In this document: positions 51,838 through 60,247 of the stretch, in pieces
How the letters are laid out: every line of letters begins with the position of its first letter
Numbering within the stretch: position 1 is the stretch's first letter
NCBI RefSeq assembly: GCF_008710745.1
Contig: NZ_VYSA01000004.1
Location: forward strand, 124,001 to 188,000
DNA: 64,000 bases
Origin: Microbacterium rhizomatis
GTDB taxonomy: Bacteria; Actinomycetota; Actinomycetes; Actinomycetales; Microbacteriaceae
Reading direction: 5' to 3'
The notes under the pieces: model-generated
What the model was told of the DNA's origin: nothing
The model's database searches: none
The model's input: only the letters and a program-made list of their open reading frames with translations
Made by a program: the position numbers and the translations under genes

Positions 51838-52099
51838 CATCACCGGTCGGCCTCCCCGCAACGCTGCAGGTCGCCTCGACCAGGATGCCAGCCGCACTGT
51901 CAGCGAGTGGCTGGAGAAGCTCTTGCCGGAGCGTTCCATCAGCAAGGCGGAGGTCGCCCGGGCGCTCGGTATCGGCGCCGGCCCGCTGCGCTCGCGGATG
52001 TCCGGCCAGGCGCGGTGGCGCACAGAAGAGGTTACTGCACTCGAGCAGCTGCTGGGGGAGAGGCAGCCAGCAGCCAGCAGCGGCAAGAAGCGCCGCTGA
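51572..52099 (+). CDS. HTH protein, paralogue of the gene at 50324
   Basis: The ATG at 51572 follows GGAGACCCGGC, which argues for it over the longer frame from 51512. The 175-residue product has YVTYKQAANMIGVKHDTVRVYQTRSRR, then FPTPMRIEGMRASAVFRRADIESYI, the basic GRPPRNAAGR hook and a second HTH-like unit (SKAEVARALGIGAGPLRSRMSG). It is clearly related to the protein at 50324. Two HTH halves suggest dimeric or adjacent-site binding. Confidence 0.7.
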   Translation: MVTAQTIALEDVVRPEYVTYKQAANMIGVKHDTVRVYQTRSRRIEKEGNKTGLPLFPTPMRIEGMRASAVFRRADIESYIAEQQNRADSITGRPPRNAAGRLDQDASRTVSEWLEKLLPERSISKAEVARALGIGAGPLRSRMSGQARWRTEEVTALEQLLGERQPAASSGKKRR

Positions 52100-52199
52100 G
52101 CGGAAATACTCGACGGCAAACTTCAGGAATCAAGGGGTGGACCTTTAAGAAATCAAAGGGGCGGACGAAGTTCGCTGAGGGTGAGCTTGGCCCGTACGC

Positions 52200-54689
52200 T
52201 CAGGATCCCTTCTTGACGCCGCGCTGCGGAACGGTAAAGGCCTCTAGTTTGGCCGCTGTCAGGCCGTGCCCATCGAGCAGGCGCCCCACGACCTCTGGAT
52301 CCGTCCAACTCGCGTCTGCAAGCGCCGCGGCGAACGCACGAAGTGCAGCGGCGAACTCGCCAAGAAGCTTTTTTGTGATCAAACGCATGCCGGTGACGGG
52401 CGTCGCGTCTCCGTAGGCGATGACTGATTGGTGAACCATCACCGGGATTGGTCTTGCTTGCGGATCGTATCGTTGCCCAAACCACAGCATCGAGATCGCT
52501 AGTTGTCCCATGTCGGTCTTACCGATTGCTGGACTCTTCGCGCCTGTCTTTGCCTCAATGACCCAGAAGACGTTGTCGCCAAGCGCCCACAGATTGTCGG
52601 GGCCCTTGTCGGTGTCGTGTTCAGGTCGTTGCGAGCCCAGCCCGATCAGCATGCCTGCCCGCCTCATCGCTTCTTCAAATTGCTCGACCCGATACTCATC
52701 GAACACGAGATCTTCGACGATGGACTCGACGTCCAGTCGCAATTCTGCCGCCGTCGAGTACCGCGCGCTAAGTCGCTCGGTACACGTCTTCACTTGCGGG
52801 GCGTAGGCATCGAGAGGCGTGTAAGCGAGGCCGCCTAGCGGCTTTGTGACATTGGTGTTGCGCGCCCGTGCGAGCGCGATTGTCTGCTGCGCAAGCTGCG
52901 GGTCATTCATGTCCGCATACGTAGCTTGGAGCTCCAGAAGGACGCCCGCCATCGCGTCATTCGTTTCGTCTCCGACTGCGGCGGCGATCGTGTCCCGAGC
53001 TGCACCTGGGTTACCGTTCTGGGCTTGGACAAACGCCTCTCGCTCTGCGATCGCTGCCGGCCTGACGTGACCAGGAACTGGAGGGATCTTGCGTAAGGAC
53101 TTGAGTGCGAGGGCAACCCAATGTGGGTCCCGAGTAAGCGCCTGTTTCGCCGTGTCGATGATGCGACCAATAGGAAGGTTGTCCATTTTTGCCGCCATTT
53201 GACGCGAGAGCTTCAACTGCGCCTGGGTTGCTGGACTGAAGCTGTTGAAGCTGCGCGGGTCTACGGTGAGTTGCGCCAGCCGAGGACCGAGCAGGAAGAC
53301 TACGCAGTGATCTTCATTGCTCCGGACGCCACGGCCCATCCCTTGCTCGATGCGTTGCACTTGCCGATTGTCGATTCCTGACTCCGAGCTAACCAATAGT
53401 GCGTCGAGCCTCTCCTCCGGGCTGAATGCCTCTGGTAAGCCGTCCAACACAAGGATGCGACAAGCGTCGTCCGGAAGGTCAATGCCGTCATATCTGTTCA
53501 CCAAGACGACTAAACCGACATGCTTTTCGCCACGCAATTTCTCGACGGCCTCATCGATGTCGTCTTTCGTGGCGATGATCGCTGCGTCCGGCTCCCACGC
53601 TGTGGCCCACTTCTCGCTTGGGACCAGCACCACCGTGTTGTATGTCCTGCTGAGCTTGACGATCTTCGCGCGGATCTTTTCAGCGTTGAGGTCGGGATTG
53701 ATCTCGAGCGGCGCGAGGATCATTCGCTCACCAATATCGCCGGCTGTTACGGGCGTGACGGGTTGCGAGACGCTGTCTGGTTCGGCGCCAAAATCGGTCA
53801 CGAGGACGCTGTCGTCCGCGAGAGTCGCTGTGAGGAAGATTCTGTGGTTCGCTTCCATAAAAGAAGTCACGTGGTCTATTGGCGGGCAGAAGGGTGTGAT
53901 CGTCAGCTCGTTGTTGGAGAAGACTGCGCGGCAAGTCAGTAGTACCTCTTTGACGGCGGGCCATTGCCAGTAAAGGTCCTGCTTATCGCTGGTCTGGGTG
54001 CGCAGAATCTCTCGCGCTTGCTCGACCTTCGAGCGCCATGCCCAGAACGGCACGCGTACAGGGCTTCCCCGACGGTCGTCGCGGACATCCATGTAGGAGT
54101 CGGAAGATTGAGTTTTCAGATCATCCGCGAACAGTGAAAGCAGCTGGTTGAAGGCGGCGTTTTTGCGGGGGAGTGTCAGCGCCAACTGGGTGCGGGTTGT
54201 GGCAATCGCTGCATGAGCATCGTCGATCACGACCGACCCGATTGGGGCGCGCGCGCGGGTCGGTCGATCCTTGGAAAATTTGGTACGCCCGTTGACGAGC
54301 TCGTAGGCGTTGATCACCCCGATTGCCTCGCTGTTGAGGTACCCGGCTCCGTCAACGTTGGTGGTGGTCGCAATGCCAAGCTTTTCCGCTTCGGCCCGCA
54401 CCTGATTGACGAGATATTTTGTGGGAGCTACGTAAAGCGCGGGCCCCTCCCCTGCGTTGATGTAACTCTGCAAGATGATGAGGCCATCAATCGTTTTACC
54501 GCCCCCGGTATTGACCTTGATCACGATGTCGCGTTCATCTCTCCGCAGATGCCACGAAGTCAGAACCTGGCCCTGGACATCGCGAAGATAGCCATAGCCA
54601 GGAGCCTTGGTCAGCTGCCCGTGTAGCTCGCGGGGCTCGATGGGATCGGACTCTTCCGCATCAGCCAGCATGGAACTGAAGTCCACCAT
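52200..54689 (-). CDS. SF2 helicase fused to a PD-(D/E)XK-like nuclease
   Basis: The ATG at 54689 follows GGGAGAGG with 5-nt spacing; a GTG at 54725 (12 codons longer) is possible. The 829-residue protein has helicase motifs: I NTGGGKT (60-66), Ia YVAPTKYLV, II VVIDDAHAA (DDAH), III FLTATL, and VI QRIEQGMGRGVR. After a helical middle, the C-terminus shows GPDNLWALGDNVFWVIEAKTGA, a PD...E-x-K nuclease-like core. Such fusions act in restriction-type defence or replication. It does not match a named system I know. It lies beside the ImmA/IrrE gene. Confidence 0.75.
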   Translation of the reverse strand: MVDFSSMLADAEESDPIEPRELHGQLTKAPGYGYLRDVQGQVLTSWHLRRDERDIVIKVNTGGGKTIDGLIILQSYINAGEGPALYVAPTKYLVNQVRAEAEKLGIATTTNVDGAGYLNSEAIGVINAYELVNGRTKFSKDRPTRARAPIGSVVIDDAHAAIATTRTQLALTLPRKNAAFNQLLSLFADDLKTQSSDSYMDVRDDRRGSPVRVPFWAWRSKVEQAREILRTQTSDKQDLYWQWPAVKEVLLTCRAVFSNNELTITPFCPPIDHVTSFMEANHRIFLTATLADDSVLVTDFGAEPDSVSQPVTPVTAGDIGERMILAPLEINPDLNAEKIRAKIVKLSRTYNTVVLVPSEKWATAWEPDAAIIATKDDIDEAVEKLRGEKHVGLVVLVNRYDGIDLPDDACRILVLDGLPEAFSPEERLDALLVSSESGIDNRQVQRIEQGMGRGVRSNEDHCVVFLLGPRLAQLTVDPRSFNSFSPATQAQLKLSRQMAAKMDNLPIGRIIDTAKQALTRDPHWVALALKSLRKIPPVPGHVRPAAIAEREAFVQAQNGNPGAARDTIAAAVGDETNDAMAGVLLELQATYADMNDPQLAQQTIALARARNTNVTKPLGGLAYTPLDAYAPQVKTCTERLSARYSTAAELRLDVESIVEDLVFDEYRVEQFEEAMRRAGMLIGLGSQRPEHDTDKGPDNLWALGDNVFWVIEAKTGAKSPAIGKTDMGQLAISMLWFGQRYDPQARPIPVMVHQSVIAYGDATPVTGMRLITKKLLGEFAAALRAFAAALADASWTDPEVVGRLLDGHGLTAAKLEAFTVPQRGVKKGS

Positions 54690-54936
54690 TCCAACCTCTC
54701 CCTGAGATCGATTACTGATTTGCACGAGCTCCTACGACACGCTACTGGTGCACTGCTGTGACCAGAGAGTACTAACGCGCACGCTCAAGCCGAGTAATGC
54801 GGAGGACGTGCCTCTCGCACGGGCGTCCGCGAGCGCCGGGAGTTCGCGACACTCAGCGGCCTTGGAGTTATCGCCGCGACTACCCGGCACTACCTATGGT
54901 CAGAGCGGTGTAGACCATCCCCGGCGCGTATAAAGA

Positions 54937-56109
54937 TCAAATCTGTAGGCGGGTGGGTGTGCTTGCGTCGTATGTTCGCTCGCGAGACTGGAAATTCACA
55001 AAGGACACGTTGTCGCGTTCCTGTTCGCGGGTGCCAAGGGGGTCTGGAGCGAGCGAACGGAGCATGGCGGTTGGCAGGCCGAGTTCGTCGACGACGCGGT
55101 CGCCGGCGAATGGTGTCACACCGTAGCGGCGCTCCAGGAGTTTGCGAAGTAGCTTGGGTGCTTCGTGGGGCACCTGAACAGGTTCACCCTTCCTCCATCC
55201 GCGCGCGGAGATCTGTCGGAAGAGTCCCTGCGAACGTTCGCTGCTCAGCACTTCCAGTTGGCGGCCACGCATGACCAGCGCCTGCATCGAGAGTCCCCAC
55301 TTTGCCTTCATCTGGGCGAGAGTTTTAAGGCCCATGGTTTCGGCGTAATTTCCCGCGATGGCACGCGAGGGTGCGAGTAGAGCTCCGGCGAAGAGATTTG
55401 CTTCGCGTTCCTTCACGTCCGCGTCTACGGCGGGTCGGAAAGTGTGAAGGATCATGTGGCCCGCCTCGTGTGCGGTAGTGAATCGGTCGCGATCGCCTGA
55501 GGACCCGGGGAAGATTGAGACGACGGCTGTCTCTCCAACGCCGAGCCAGTAGGAGGCGCCAAAATGTTGGGACCTACCCTCGCCGTACAGCGGTTCTTCC
55601 TCGCCGGGCAGAACGAGGGGGCACACGACGATGCCGCGGCGCTCCATGGTGCGAACAAGATGGTTGAGCGGAGATTCTGCGTCGAGTCCCCAGGCCGCTC
55701 TTGTCTCCTGTGCGATTTCTTCGATGCGGTCAATGCTCAATTCGGCTTCGCGATCGTCCACTACTGGCAGCGTTGGCTGCGGGTACCCAGACCCTTCCAG
55801 TAATTGCTCCGAGATCCGGAACGCCTCTCTGAATAGCTGACGTGCTTGTTCAGTGTCCTTGCTTCGCGCGGTCTTCATCCTTCGGAATTCCGGGCTGGCT
55901 CCTGGGCCGGAAAGTGGCTTGAACTGGAAGAAGCTTGAGGGCAACCCGAGCGCGTTCGAAATGGCCGCTAGCTGATCGCCGCTGGCCATGCGGTCGCCAC
56001 GCTCGATCATTGAAATGAGCGGTTGCTGGAGATTGCTCGCTTTTGCAAGATCGGCCTGGGTGACGTTCATGAGCACCCGGCCGTCACGGATGCGCGTACC
56101 GTCAACCAT
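54937..56109 (-). CDS. Xre-type regulator fused to ImmA/IrrE metallopeptidase
   Basis: The ATG at 56109 gives 390 residues. An Xre HTH (about 5-62; TQADLAKASNLQQPLISMIERGD) is followed by an ImmA/IrrE domain with HEAGH near residue 217 (TTAHEAGHMILHTFRP) and a downstream EREANLFAGALLAPS helix carrying the third ligand. These proteins cleave or relieve repressors in mobile elements. It overlaps the upstream gene by 8 nt. Its C-terminal 130 residues are a winged-helix-like region. Confidence 0.85.
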   Translation of the reverse strand: MVDGTRIRDGRVLMNVTQADLAKASNLQQPLISMIERGDRMASGDQLAAISNALGLPSSFFQFKPLSGPGASPEFRRMKTARSKDTEQARQLFREAFRISEQLLEGSGYPQPTLPVVDDREAELSIDRIEEIAQETRAAWGLDAESPLNHLVRTMERRGIVVCPLVLPGEEEPLYGEGRSQHFGASYWLGVGETAVVSIFPGSSGDRDRFTTAHEAGHMILHTFRPAVDADVKEREANLFAGALLAPSRAIAGNYAETMGLKTLAQMKAKWGLSMQALVMRGRQLEVLSSERSQGLFRQISARGWRKGEPVQVPHEAPKLLRKLLERRYGVTPFAGDRVVDELGLPTAMLRSLAPDPLGTREQERDNVSFVNFQSRERTYDASTPTRLQI

Positions 56110-56728
56110 TGCCGAGGTCCCCCTCTTCCTCGACGTCCTCGGTGAAGTAGTCGAGGTCTTCTTCGCGCTGTTCGAAGGCGAGGTCGTTGAAAGTAACACC
56201 CCGTTCGAGGGAGATGTCTAGATCGAGCCGTACGTTCTTGTTCAAGCGGACTGCGCCAAGAGTATGAACAAGCCGGAGTGTGAATTCCTGACCCTGCCGC
56301 TCCCAGAGAAGCAGGAACTTGTGTGAGGAGATCAGCACCTCTGGCTCCAGCTCAAGCAGGCTGTTGCTGTAGTAGCTCACGCGAGCGCGGTTCTTGCCAG
56401 TCGGAGGGACTACTTCGGGAGACCATGTGTGGAGCAATCGAATCGAATGCGCCCCGTTCGCGAGCCAGACGGGACAGTTTGGTCCTGTGTCCCTCACCAG
56501 CATCCACTCGCCCATGGCGCCGTCTTCTAGCCGATCGAGCTCGCGATGAACGAGGGCACGAGCAACGTGGGTTCGGGTACTGCTGTAACGCTCGATGGAA
56601 CGCAACGGTCCTGTGGCGCTGAATGCAGCGTCAAGGAGGGGAGCGGCTGAGTCCAGCGCGTCGAAAACAGAGTCGGTGGCCGGCTGAATGGATGCGAGGA
56701 GATTCTCGATCTGATCGGGTGTGCTCAC
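56102..56728 (-). CDS. partner protein of the ImmA/IrrE gene
   Basis: I start at the GTG at 56728, 7 nt after TAATAT, which suggests a leaderless mRNA; the longer frame has no support. The 208-residue product is soluble and beta-rich (EVLISSHKFLLLWERQG, FTLRLVHTLGAVRLN) with a very acidic C-terminus. It overlaps the ImmA/IrrE gene and may be its substrate, inhibitor or sensor. No family is recognised. Confidence 0.6.
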   Translation of the reverse strand: MSTPDQIENLLASIQPATDSVFDALDSAAPLLDAAFSATGPLRSIERYSSTRTHVARALVHRELDRLEDGAMGEWMLVRDTGPNCPVWLANGAHSIRLLHTWSPEVVPPTGKNRARVSYYSNSLLELEPEVLISSHKFLLLWERQGQEFTLRLVHTLGAVRLNKNVRLDLDISLERGVTFNDLAFEQREEDLDYFTEDVEEEGDLGNG

Positions 56729-56877
56729 GAACGTTATATTATCACGCCATCTAGCACAATACGGTTGCCGATCATATTGGCCTGCAGCAGACAAGTGTTG
56801 GGAGCCGTCGTCGACAATGACGATCACTGAAAGCCACCCGCCGAAACTGACCAGTTTCGAACGTCGTCGTGGAGTAG

Positions 56878-57657
56878 TCAGAGCGCGACCGAGATGAGAG
56901 GTGCGGGAGTAATTCGCGTGACGGTATCCGATGGGAGCGGTATCCATCCCCGCTGATCGATACCGGTGGTGGCGACGATGACAGTTCCAGATGCCGAAAC
57001 GGTGGAGGACAGCCGATTGTATGTGTCGCCGTGACCGGGCGGCAGGCTGTCTACTGACACTCCCCGGCGCGCGAACGCTACGTGAGGGGGTTGCGCGGTT
57101 CCGGGTGCGTGGACGACGAAGAGGTCTCCGCCTGTGATGGCGAAGGCGTTGAGGCAGGCGGCGGGAAAGAGTGTCCGCATGCGTGCGGCTGCTTCCGCCA
57201 GCGCGTCTGCGGGTTTCCGGTTGATCAGGTCGCGCAGGGTGTGTTGTAAGTAGACCTCACTATCGGTCGTGCCCGTCAGCCGGGCCTGCTCGTCTTCGGT
57301 TAGCGCGTGGACGGCAAGCGAGCGGGGAGAGAGGGCGCCGTTGTGCTGGAAGGCCATCCCGTCTCGCAGGAAAGGTTGTGTGTTTTCCGGTGACATTGGG
57401 GCGCCCCGACTGGCAAATCGCAGATAGAGCATGCCTACCTTGCTGAGGGGCACCCAGTCCTTGCGAAGAGATCGTCGGGTGTCGATGGGCGCCTCGCCAC
57501 CGCGCACTGCTGCTCCGACGATTGAGTCGTGCCACGCGGCTCCCCACCCGTCGGAGTGCAGCAGGGAAAGCGCCCCGAATTCAGAGAGGAGGGTGTCTCC
57601 GACGGCGTCGCGCCAGGTCTTCGGGCGCACTGCTGTATATGCCAGCATTCGAGACAT
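56878..57657 (-). CDS. EgtC-like class II amidotransferase with Ser in place of Cys2
   Basis: The ATG at 57657 follows GGAAGGA with 5-nt spacing; the longer frame starting at 57684 has weaker support. The 259-residue protein starts MSRMLAYTAVR, where EgtC/YafJ-type enzymes have MCRxLAY. The family then shows HSDGWGAAW and FQHNGALSPR, all present. The nucleophile Cys2 is thus Ser, as in some Ntn hydrolases, so it may be a Ser-type amidohydrolase or a non-catalytic scaffold. It is divergent from the EgtE-like gene. The family, not the substrate, is supported. Confidence 0.75.
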   Translation of the reverse strand: MSRMLAYTAVRPKTWRDAVGDTLLSEFGALSLLHSDGWGAAWHDSIVGAAVRGGEAPIDTRRSLRKDWVPLSKVGMLYLRFASRGAPMSPENTQPFLRDGMAFQHNGALSPRSLAVHALTEDEQARLTGTTDSEVYLQHTLRDLINRKPADALAEAAARMRTLFPAACLNAFAITGGDLFVVHAPGTAQPPHVAFARRGVSVDSLPPGHGDTYNRLSSTVSASGTVIVATTGIDQRGWIPLPSDTVTRITPAPLISVAL

Positions 57658-57674
57658 CGTGTTCCTTCCAATCA

Positions 57675-57703
57675 TTGGATCCACACATGGTATGTTTGGA
57701 TCC
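57675..57703. promoter_or_regulatory. GGATCC palindrome pair, probable GntR operator
   Basis: TTGGATCC at 57675-57682 and TTGGATCC at 57696-57703 are 21 bp apart, two helical turns, between the divergent EgtC-like and EgtE-like genes. The same core recurs as a pair 20 bp apart at 63611-63644, beside the GntR gene. This supports one regulator for the cluster. Confidence 0.6.
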
Positions 57704-57726
57704 TACCTGGAGGTTCACGTCACACT

Positions 57727-58965
57727 ATGAGCTCGGTCCCCGCGACGCCCACCGCTTCCTTGCCTCGTCCGGCTGCACGACGTATCGATGTGACAGCAGA
57801 ACGCCAAGCGACTGCAGGGTCCGTCCTGGGGAACCACCTCAATGCCGCAGGGTCAGCGCTTCCGACCGCGCGCGTCGTTGCAACAGTGATAGACCACCTC
57901 CGCGCGGAAGAGCTGCACGGCGGTTACGAGGCCGCCGCCGAGCAGCGGCACGCGCTGGAACGTGGCTATTCCTCCGCCGCGGATCTGATTGGCGCCGCCG
58001 CGGACGAGGTCGCGTTCTTTGACAGTGCGTCCACGGGGCTGCGGACGATCGTCGATGCTCTCAGACCTCCCGCTGGTCATCGGATCATCGCATCCAGCAG
58101 CACGTACGTCAGCCATGCGCTGCATCTCATGAGCGTTGCGCAGGAGCGCGGTCTCGAACTGATCGTCGCTCCAACCACCTCGGACCGCACGACCGATCTG
58201 CGGGCGCTGGAGGAGATGCTCAGCGATGGAACGCCGTCGATCGTTTCCGTCGCACATATTCCGACGTCCTCAGGTCTCGTCGAACCGGCGGCGCAGATCG
58301 GGTCGCTCGTACGCGAGTACGGGGGTACCTTCATCCTCGACGCGACGCAGTCGGTCGGCCATCTGAGCGTGGACGTGGACGAGATCGCCTGCGATGTGCT
58401 CGTCACGACAGGTCGCAAGTTCCTCCGCGCACCCCGGGGGAGCGGGTTCGCATACGTGCGACGAGAACTGTGGGAGAGGATGCTGCCCGTCGCACCCGAT
58501 GTGCGTGGCGCGGTGTGGTCCGGACCGCGCGCCTGGGAACTTGATTCTTCCGCCCGCCGATTCGAGACGTGGGAGGGATCGGTCGCTGGTCGGCTCGGAC
58601 TCGGCGTCGCCATTGAGGAAGCTCTCTCCCGTGATGTCGAGGCGACCGAGAGCTGGCTCTGTGATGCCGGGGATCGACTGAGGGCCGGCCTCACCGGCGT
58701 GGACGGCGTGACGATCGCGGACCCCGCTTCGACCAGGTCGGCGATCGTCACGTTCGTCCTCGAGGGGGTGGCGTCCGCACAAGTGGTGAGCGAGCTTGCT
58801 CGCCGAGGCGTCCGGGTGGTCTCGGTGCCGGCCAGTCACGGCCAGTGGGACCTCGGCGACCGAGGCCTGGCCAGCGTCGTGCGCGCGTCGCCCCACGTGT
58901 ACAACGACGACGGTGATCTGGAGGCCCTTGTGGAAGGCGTGGCCTCGATTCGGGGGTCTCGGTGA
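57727..58965 (+). CDS. EgtE-like class V PLP enzyme
   Basis: The ATG at 57727 gives 412 residues. It has class V aminotransferase/EgtE features: FILDATQSVGHLSVDV with the PLP-binding Asp, TTGRKFLRAPRGSGF with Lys231 as internal aldimine, and SPHVYNDDGDLEAL at the end. EgtE is a PLP-dependent C-S lyase, and related enzymes include selenocysteine lyase and isopenicillin N epimerase. The true reaction cannot be told. It is the first gene of a plus-strand operon overlapping the FAD oxidoreductase by GTGA. Confidence 0.8.
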   Translation: MSSVPATPTASLPRPAARRIDVTAERQATAGSVLGNHLNAAGSALPTARVVATVIDHLRAEELHGGYEAAAEQRHALERGYSSAADLIGAAADEVAFFDSASTGLRTIVDALRPPAGHRIIASSSTYVSHALHLMSVAQERGLELIVAPTTSDRTTDLRALEEMLSDGTPSIVSVAHIPTSSGLVEPAAQIGSLVREYGGTFILDATQSVGHLSVDVDEIACDVLVTTGRKFLRAPRGSGFAYVRRELWERMLPVAPDVRGAVWSGPRAWELDSSARRFETWEGSVAGRLGLGVAIEEALSRDVEATESWLCDAGDRLRAGLTGVDGVTIADPASTRSAIVTFVLEGVASAQVVSELARRGVRVVSVPASHGQWDLGDRGLASVVRASPHVYNDDGDLEALVEGVASIRGSR

Positions 58966-60053
58966 ACGCGTCGGCCGATGTCATCGTCCTTGGTCTGGGA
59001 GTTCATGGGATCGCGACGGTGGCGAGTCTCGCGCGCCGCGGGATCCGGGTGATCGGTCTCGAGCAGTTCTCCGGGTCGCACGATCGAGGGTCCTCACACG
59101 GGCGGACGCGGATGATCCGCCGGGCCTACCCGAACGCCGTCTGGAATGGCCTCATCGATCACGCCTACGACGCCTGGGAGAGGCTTGAGCGGGACAGTGG
59201 TAAAACTCTCATCGTCCGCACCGGCGGCCTCTACGCTCATCGTGGTCAGGCGCAGATGCAGGGCCAGGGTTGCGTCGTGCTGGAGGATCCCGAACAGATC
59301 GCCGCGTGTATGCCCGGTCTACATGTACCCCAGGGCTACCACGCCGTTTATGACCCTCACGCCGGGATGATCGAAGCCGCTGCCGCTCTCGATGCCTTGA
59401 CGGATTCTGCCGTTCGCGCCGGTGCCGACCTTCGCTACAACGTTCGCGTCGCAGGATGGGAGACGACCTCGGGTGGCGTGGTTCTCTCCACGACCGATGG
59501 CATGATCCGTGGTGCCCGACTCGTGATCGCAGCGGGGTCCTGGGCAGATCGAGTAGTTCCCGTGTTGGGCGGCTTGCTTGAGGTCTGGCGAATTCTGACG
59601 CTCACCGCTGCAGCCGGCCAGGCTGCAGGCCAGCCGCCGGCCCTGGGAGCATTTTCGATCGATCGGGACGAGGGACTGTTGTTCGGCATACCCGATGCCG
59701 CCGGGAACGGCGTCAAGATCGGGGTCGACGCCGGCCAGGTATGGGATCCGGATGTTCCGGTAGCCCCACCAAGCGCTGTTGAGACCGCGGAGCTACGCGC
59801 ACTCCTGCACACCTACGTTCCCGCACTGAATGCGGAAGCGAAAGAACTTACCGCCTGCCTCTACACAATGACCGAGGACCGACGCTTCATCCTCGGACCC
59901 CTGGCAAACGCGCCGGAGGTGGTCATCATCTCCGCCTGTTCGGGACACGGCTTCAAATTCGGCGCGGCGATCGGCGACGCAGCTGCCGACCTCGCGCTCG
60001 GAATCGAACGCCCCGACCTCGACTTCATCTCGACAGCAAGGCGAGGACTGTAA
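58962..60053 (+). CDS. monomeric sarcosine oxidase/N-methyltryptophan oxidase-like FAD enzyme
   Basis: The GTG at 58962 overlaps the upstream stop. The 363-residue protein has the N-terminal dinucleotide fold VIVLGLGVHGIATVASLARRG, an SSHGRTRMIRRAYP segment typical of MSOX/SoxA, and CSGHGFKFGAAIGDAAADL at the C-terminus. Cys299 in TACLYTMTEDRRFILG matches the covalent-flavin Cys of the family. It should oxidise a secondary or N-methyl amine to imine and peroxide; the substrate is unknown. Confidence 0.85.
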   Translation: MNASADVIVLGLGVHGIATVASLARRGIRVIGLEQFSGSHDRGSSHGRTRMIRRAYPNAVWNGLIDHAYDAWERLERDSGKTLIVRTGGLYAHRGQAQMQGQGCVVLEDPEQIAACMPGLHVPQGYHAVYDPHAGMIEAAAALDALTDSAVRAGADLRYNVRVAGWETTSGGVVLSTTDGMIRGARLVIAAGSWADRVVPVLGGLLEVWRILTLTAAAGQAAGQPPALGAFSIDRDEGLLFGIPDAAGNGVKIGVDAGQVWDPDVPVAPPSAVETAELRALLHTYVPALNAEAKELTACLYTMTEDRRFILGPLANAPEVVIISACSGHGFKFGAAIGDAAADLALGIERPDLDFISTARRGL

Positions 60054-60247
60054 TGTCGCGCTCACGCTGCCGCCCCAACCTCTTGAGCGAGAACGATGCC
60101 GCGCACACACCGCGCAGATGGGGCATGTCTTTGCCGACCGTTTCCGGGCTCGTGCCCGTCACCACACTTCGCCGGGTGGGCGCCGGCCCAGGCACCCGAT
60201 TCTGATACGCACATAGCTGAACCCTGAGCACCTACGAGGAGAAGACC

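Noticed and set aside
52125..52145. TCAAGGGGTGGACC resembling half of the element
   Set aside because: The TCGACAAA block is missing at the expected distance and no gene start fits.
54726..54936. Gene between the helicase and the ImmA/IrrE gene
   Set aside because: Only a short plus-strand frame (54748-54933) without supporting signals.
60053..60205. A 50-codon frame starting at TAATG after the FAD oxidoreductase
   Set aside because: Basic, low-complexity composition and no ribosome site; probably chance.
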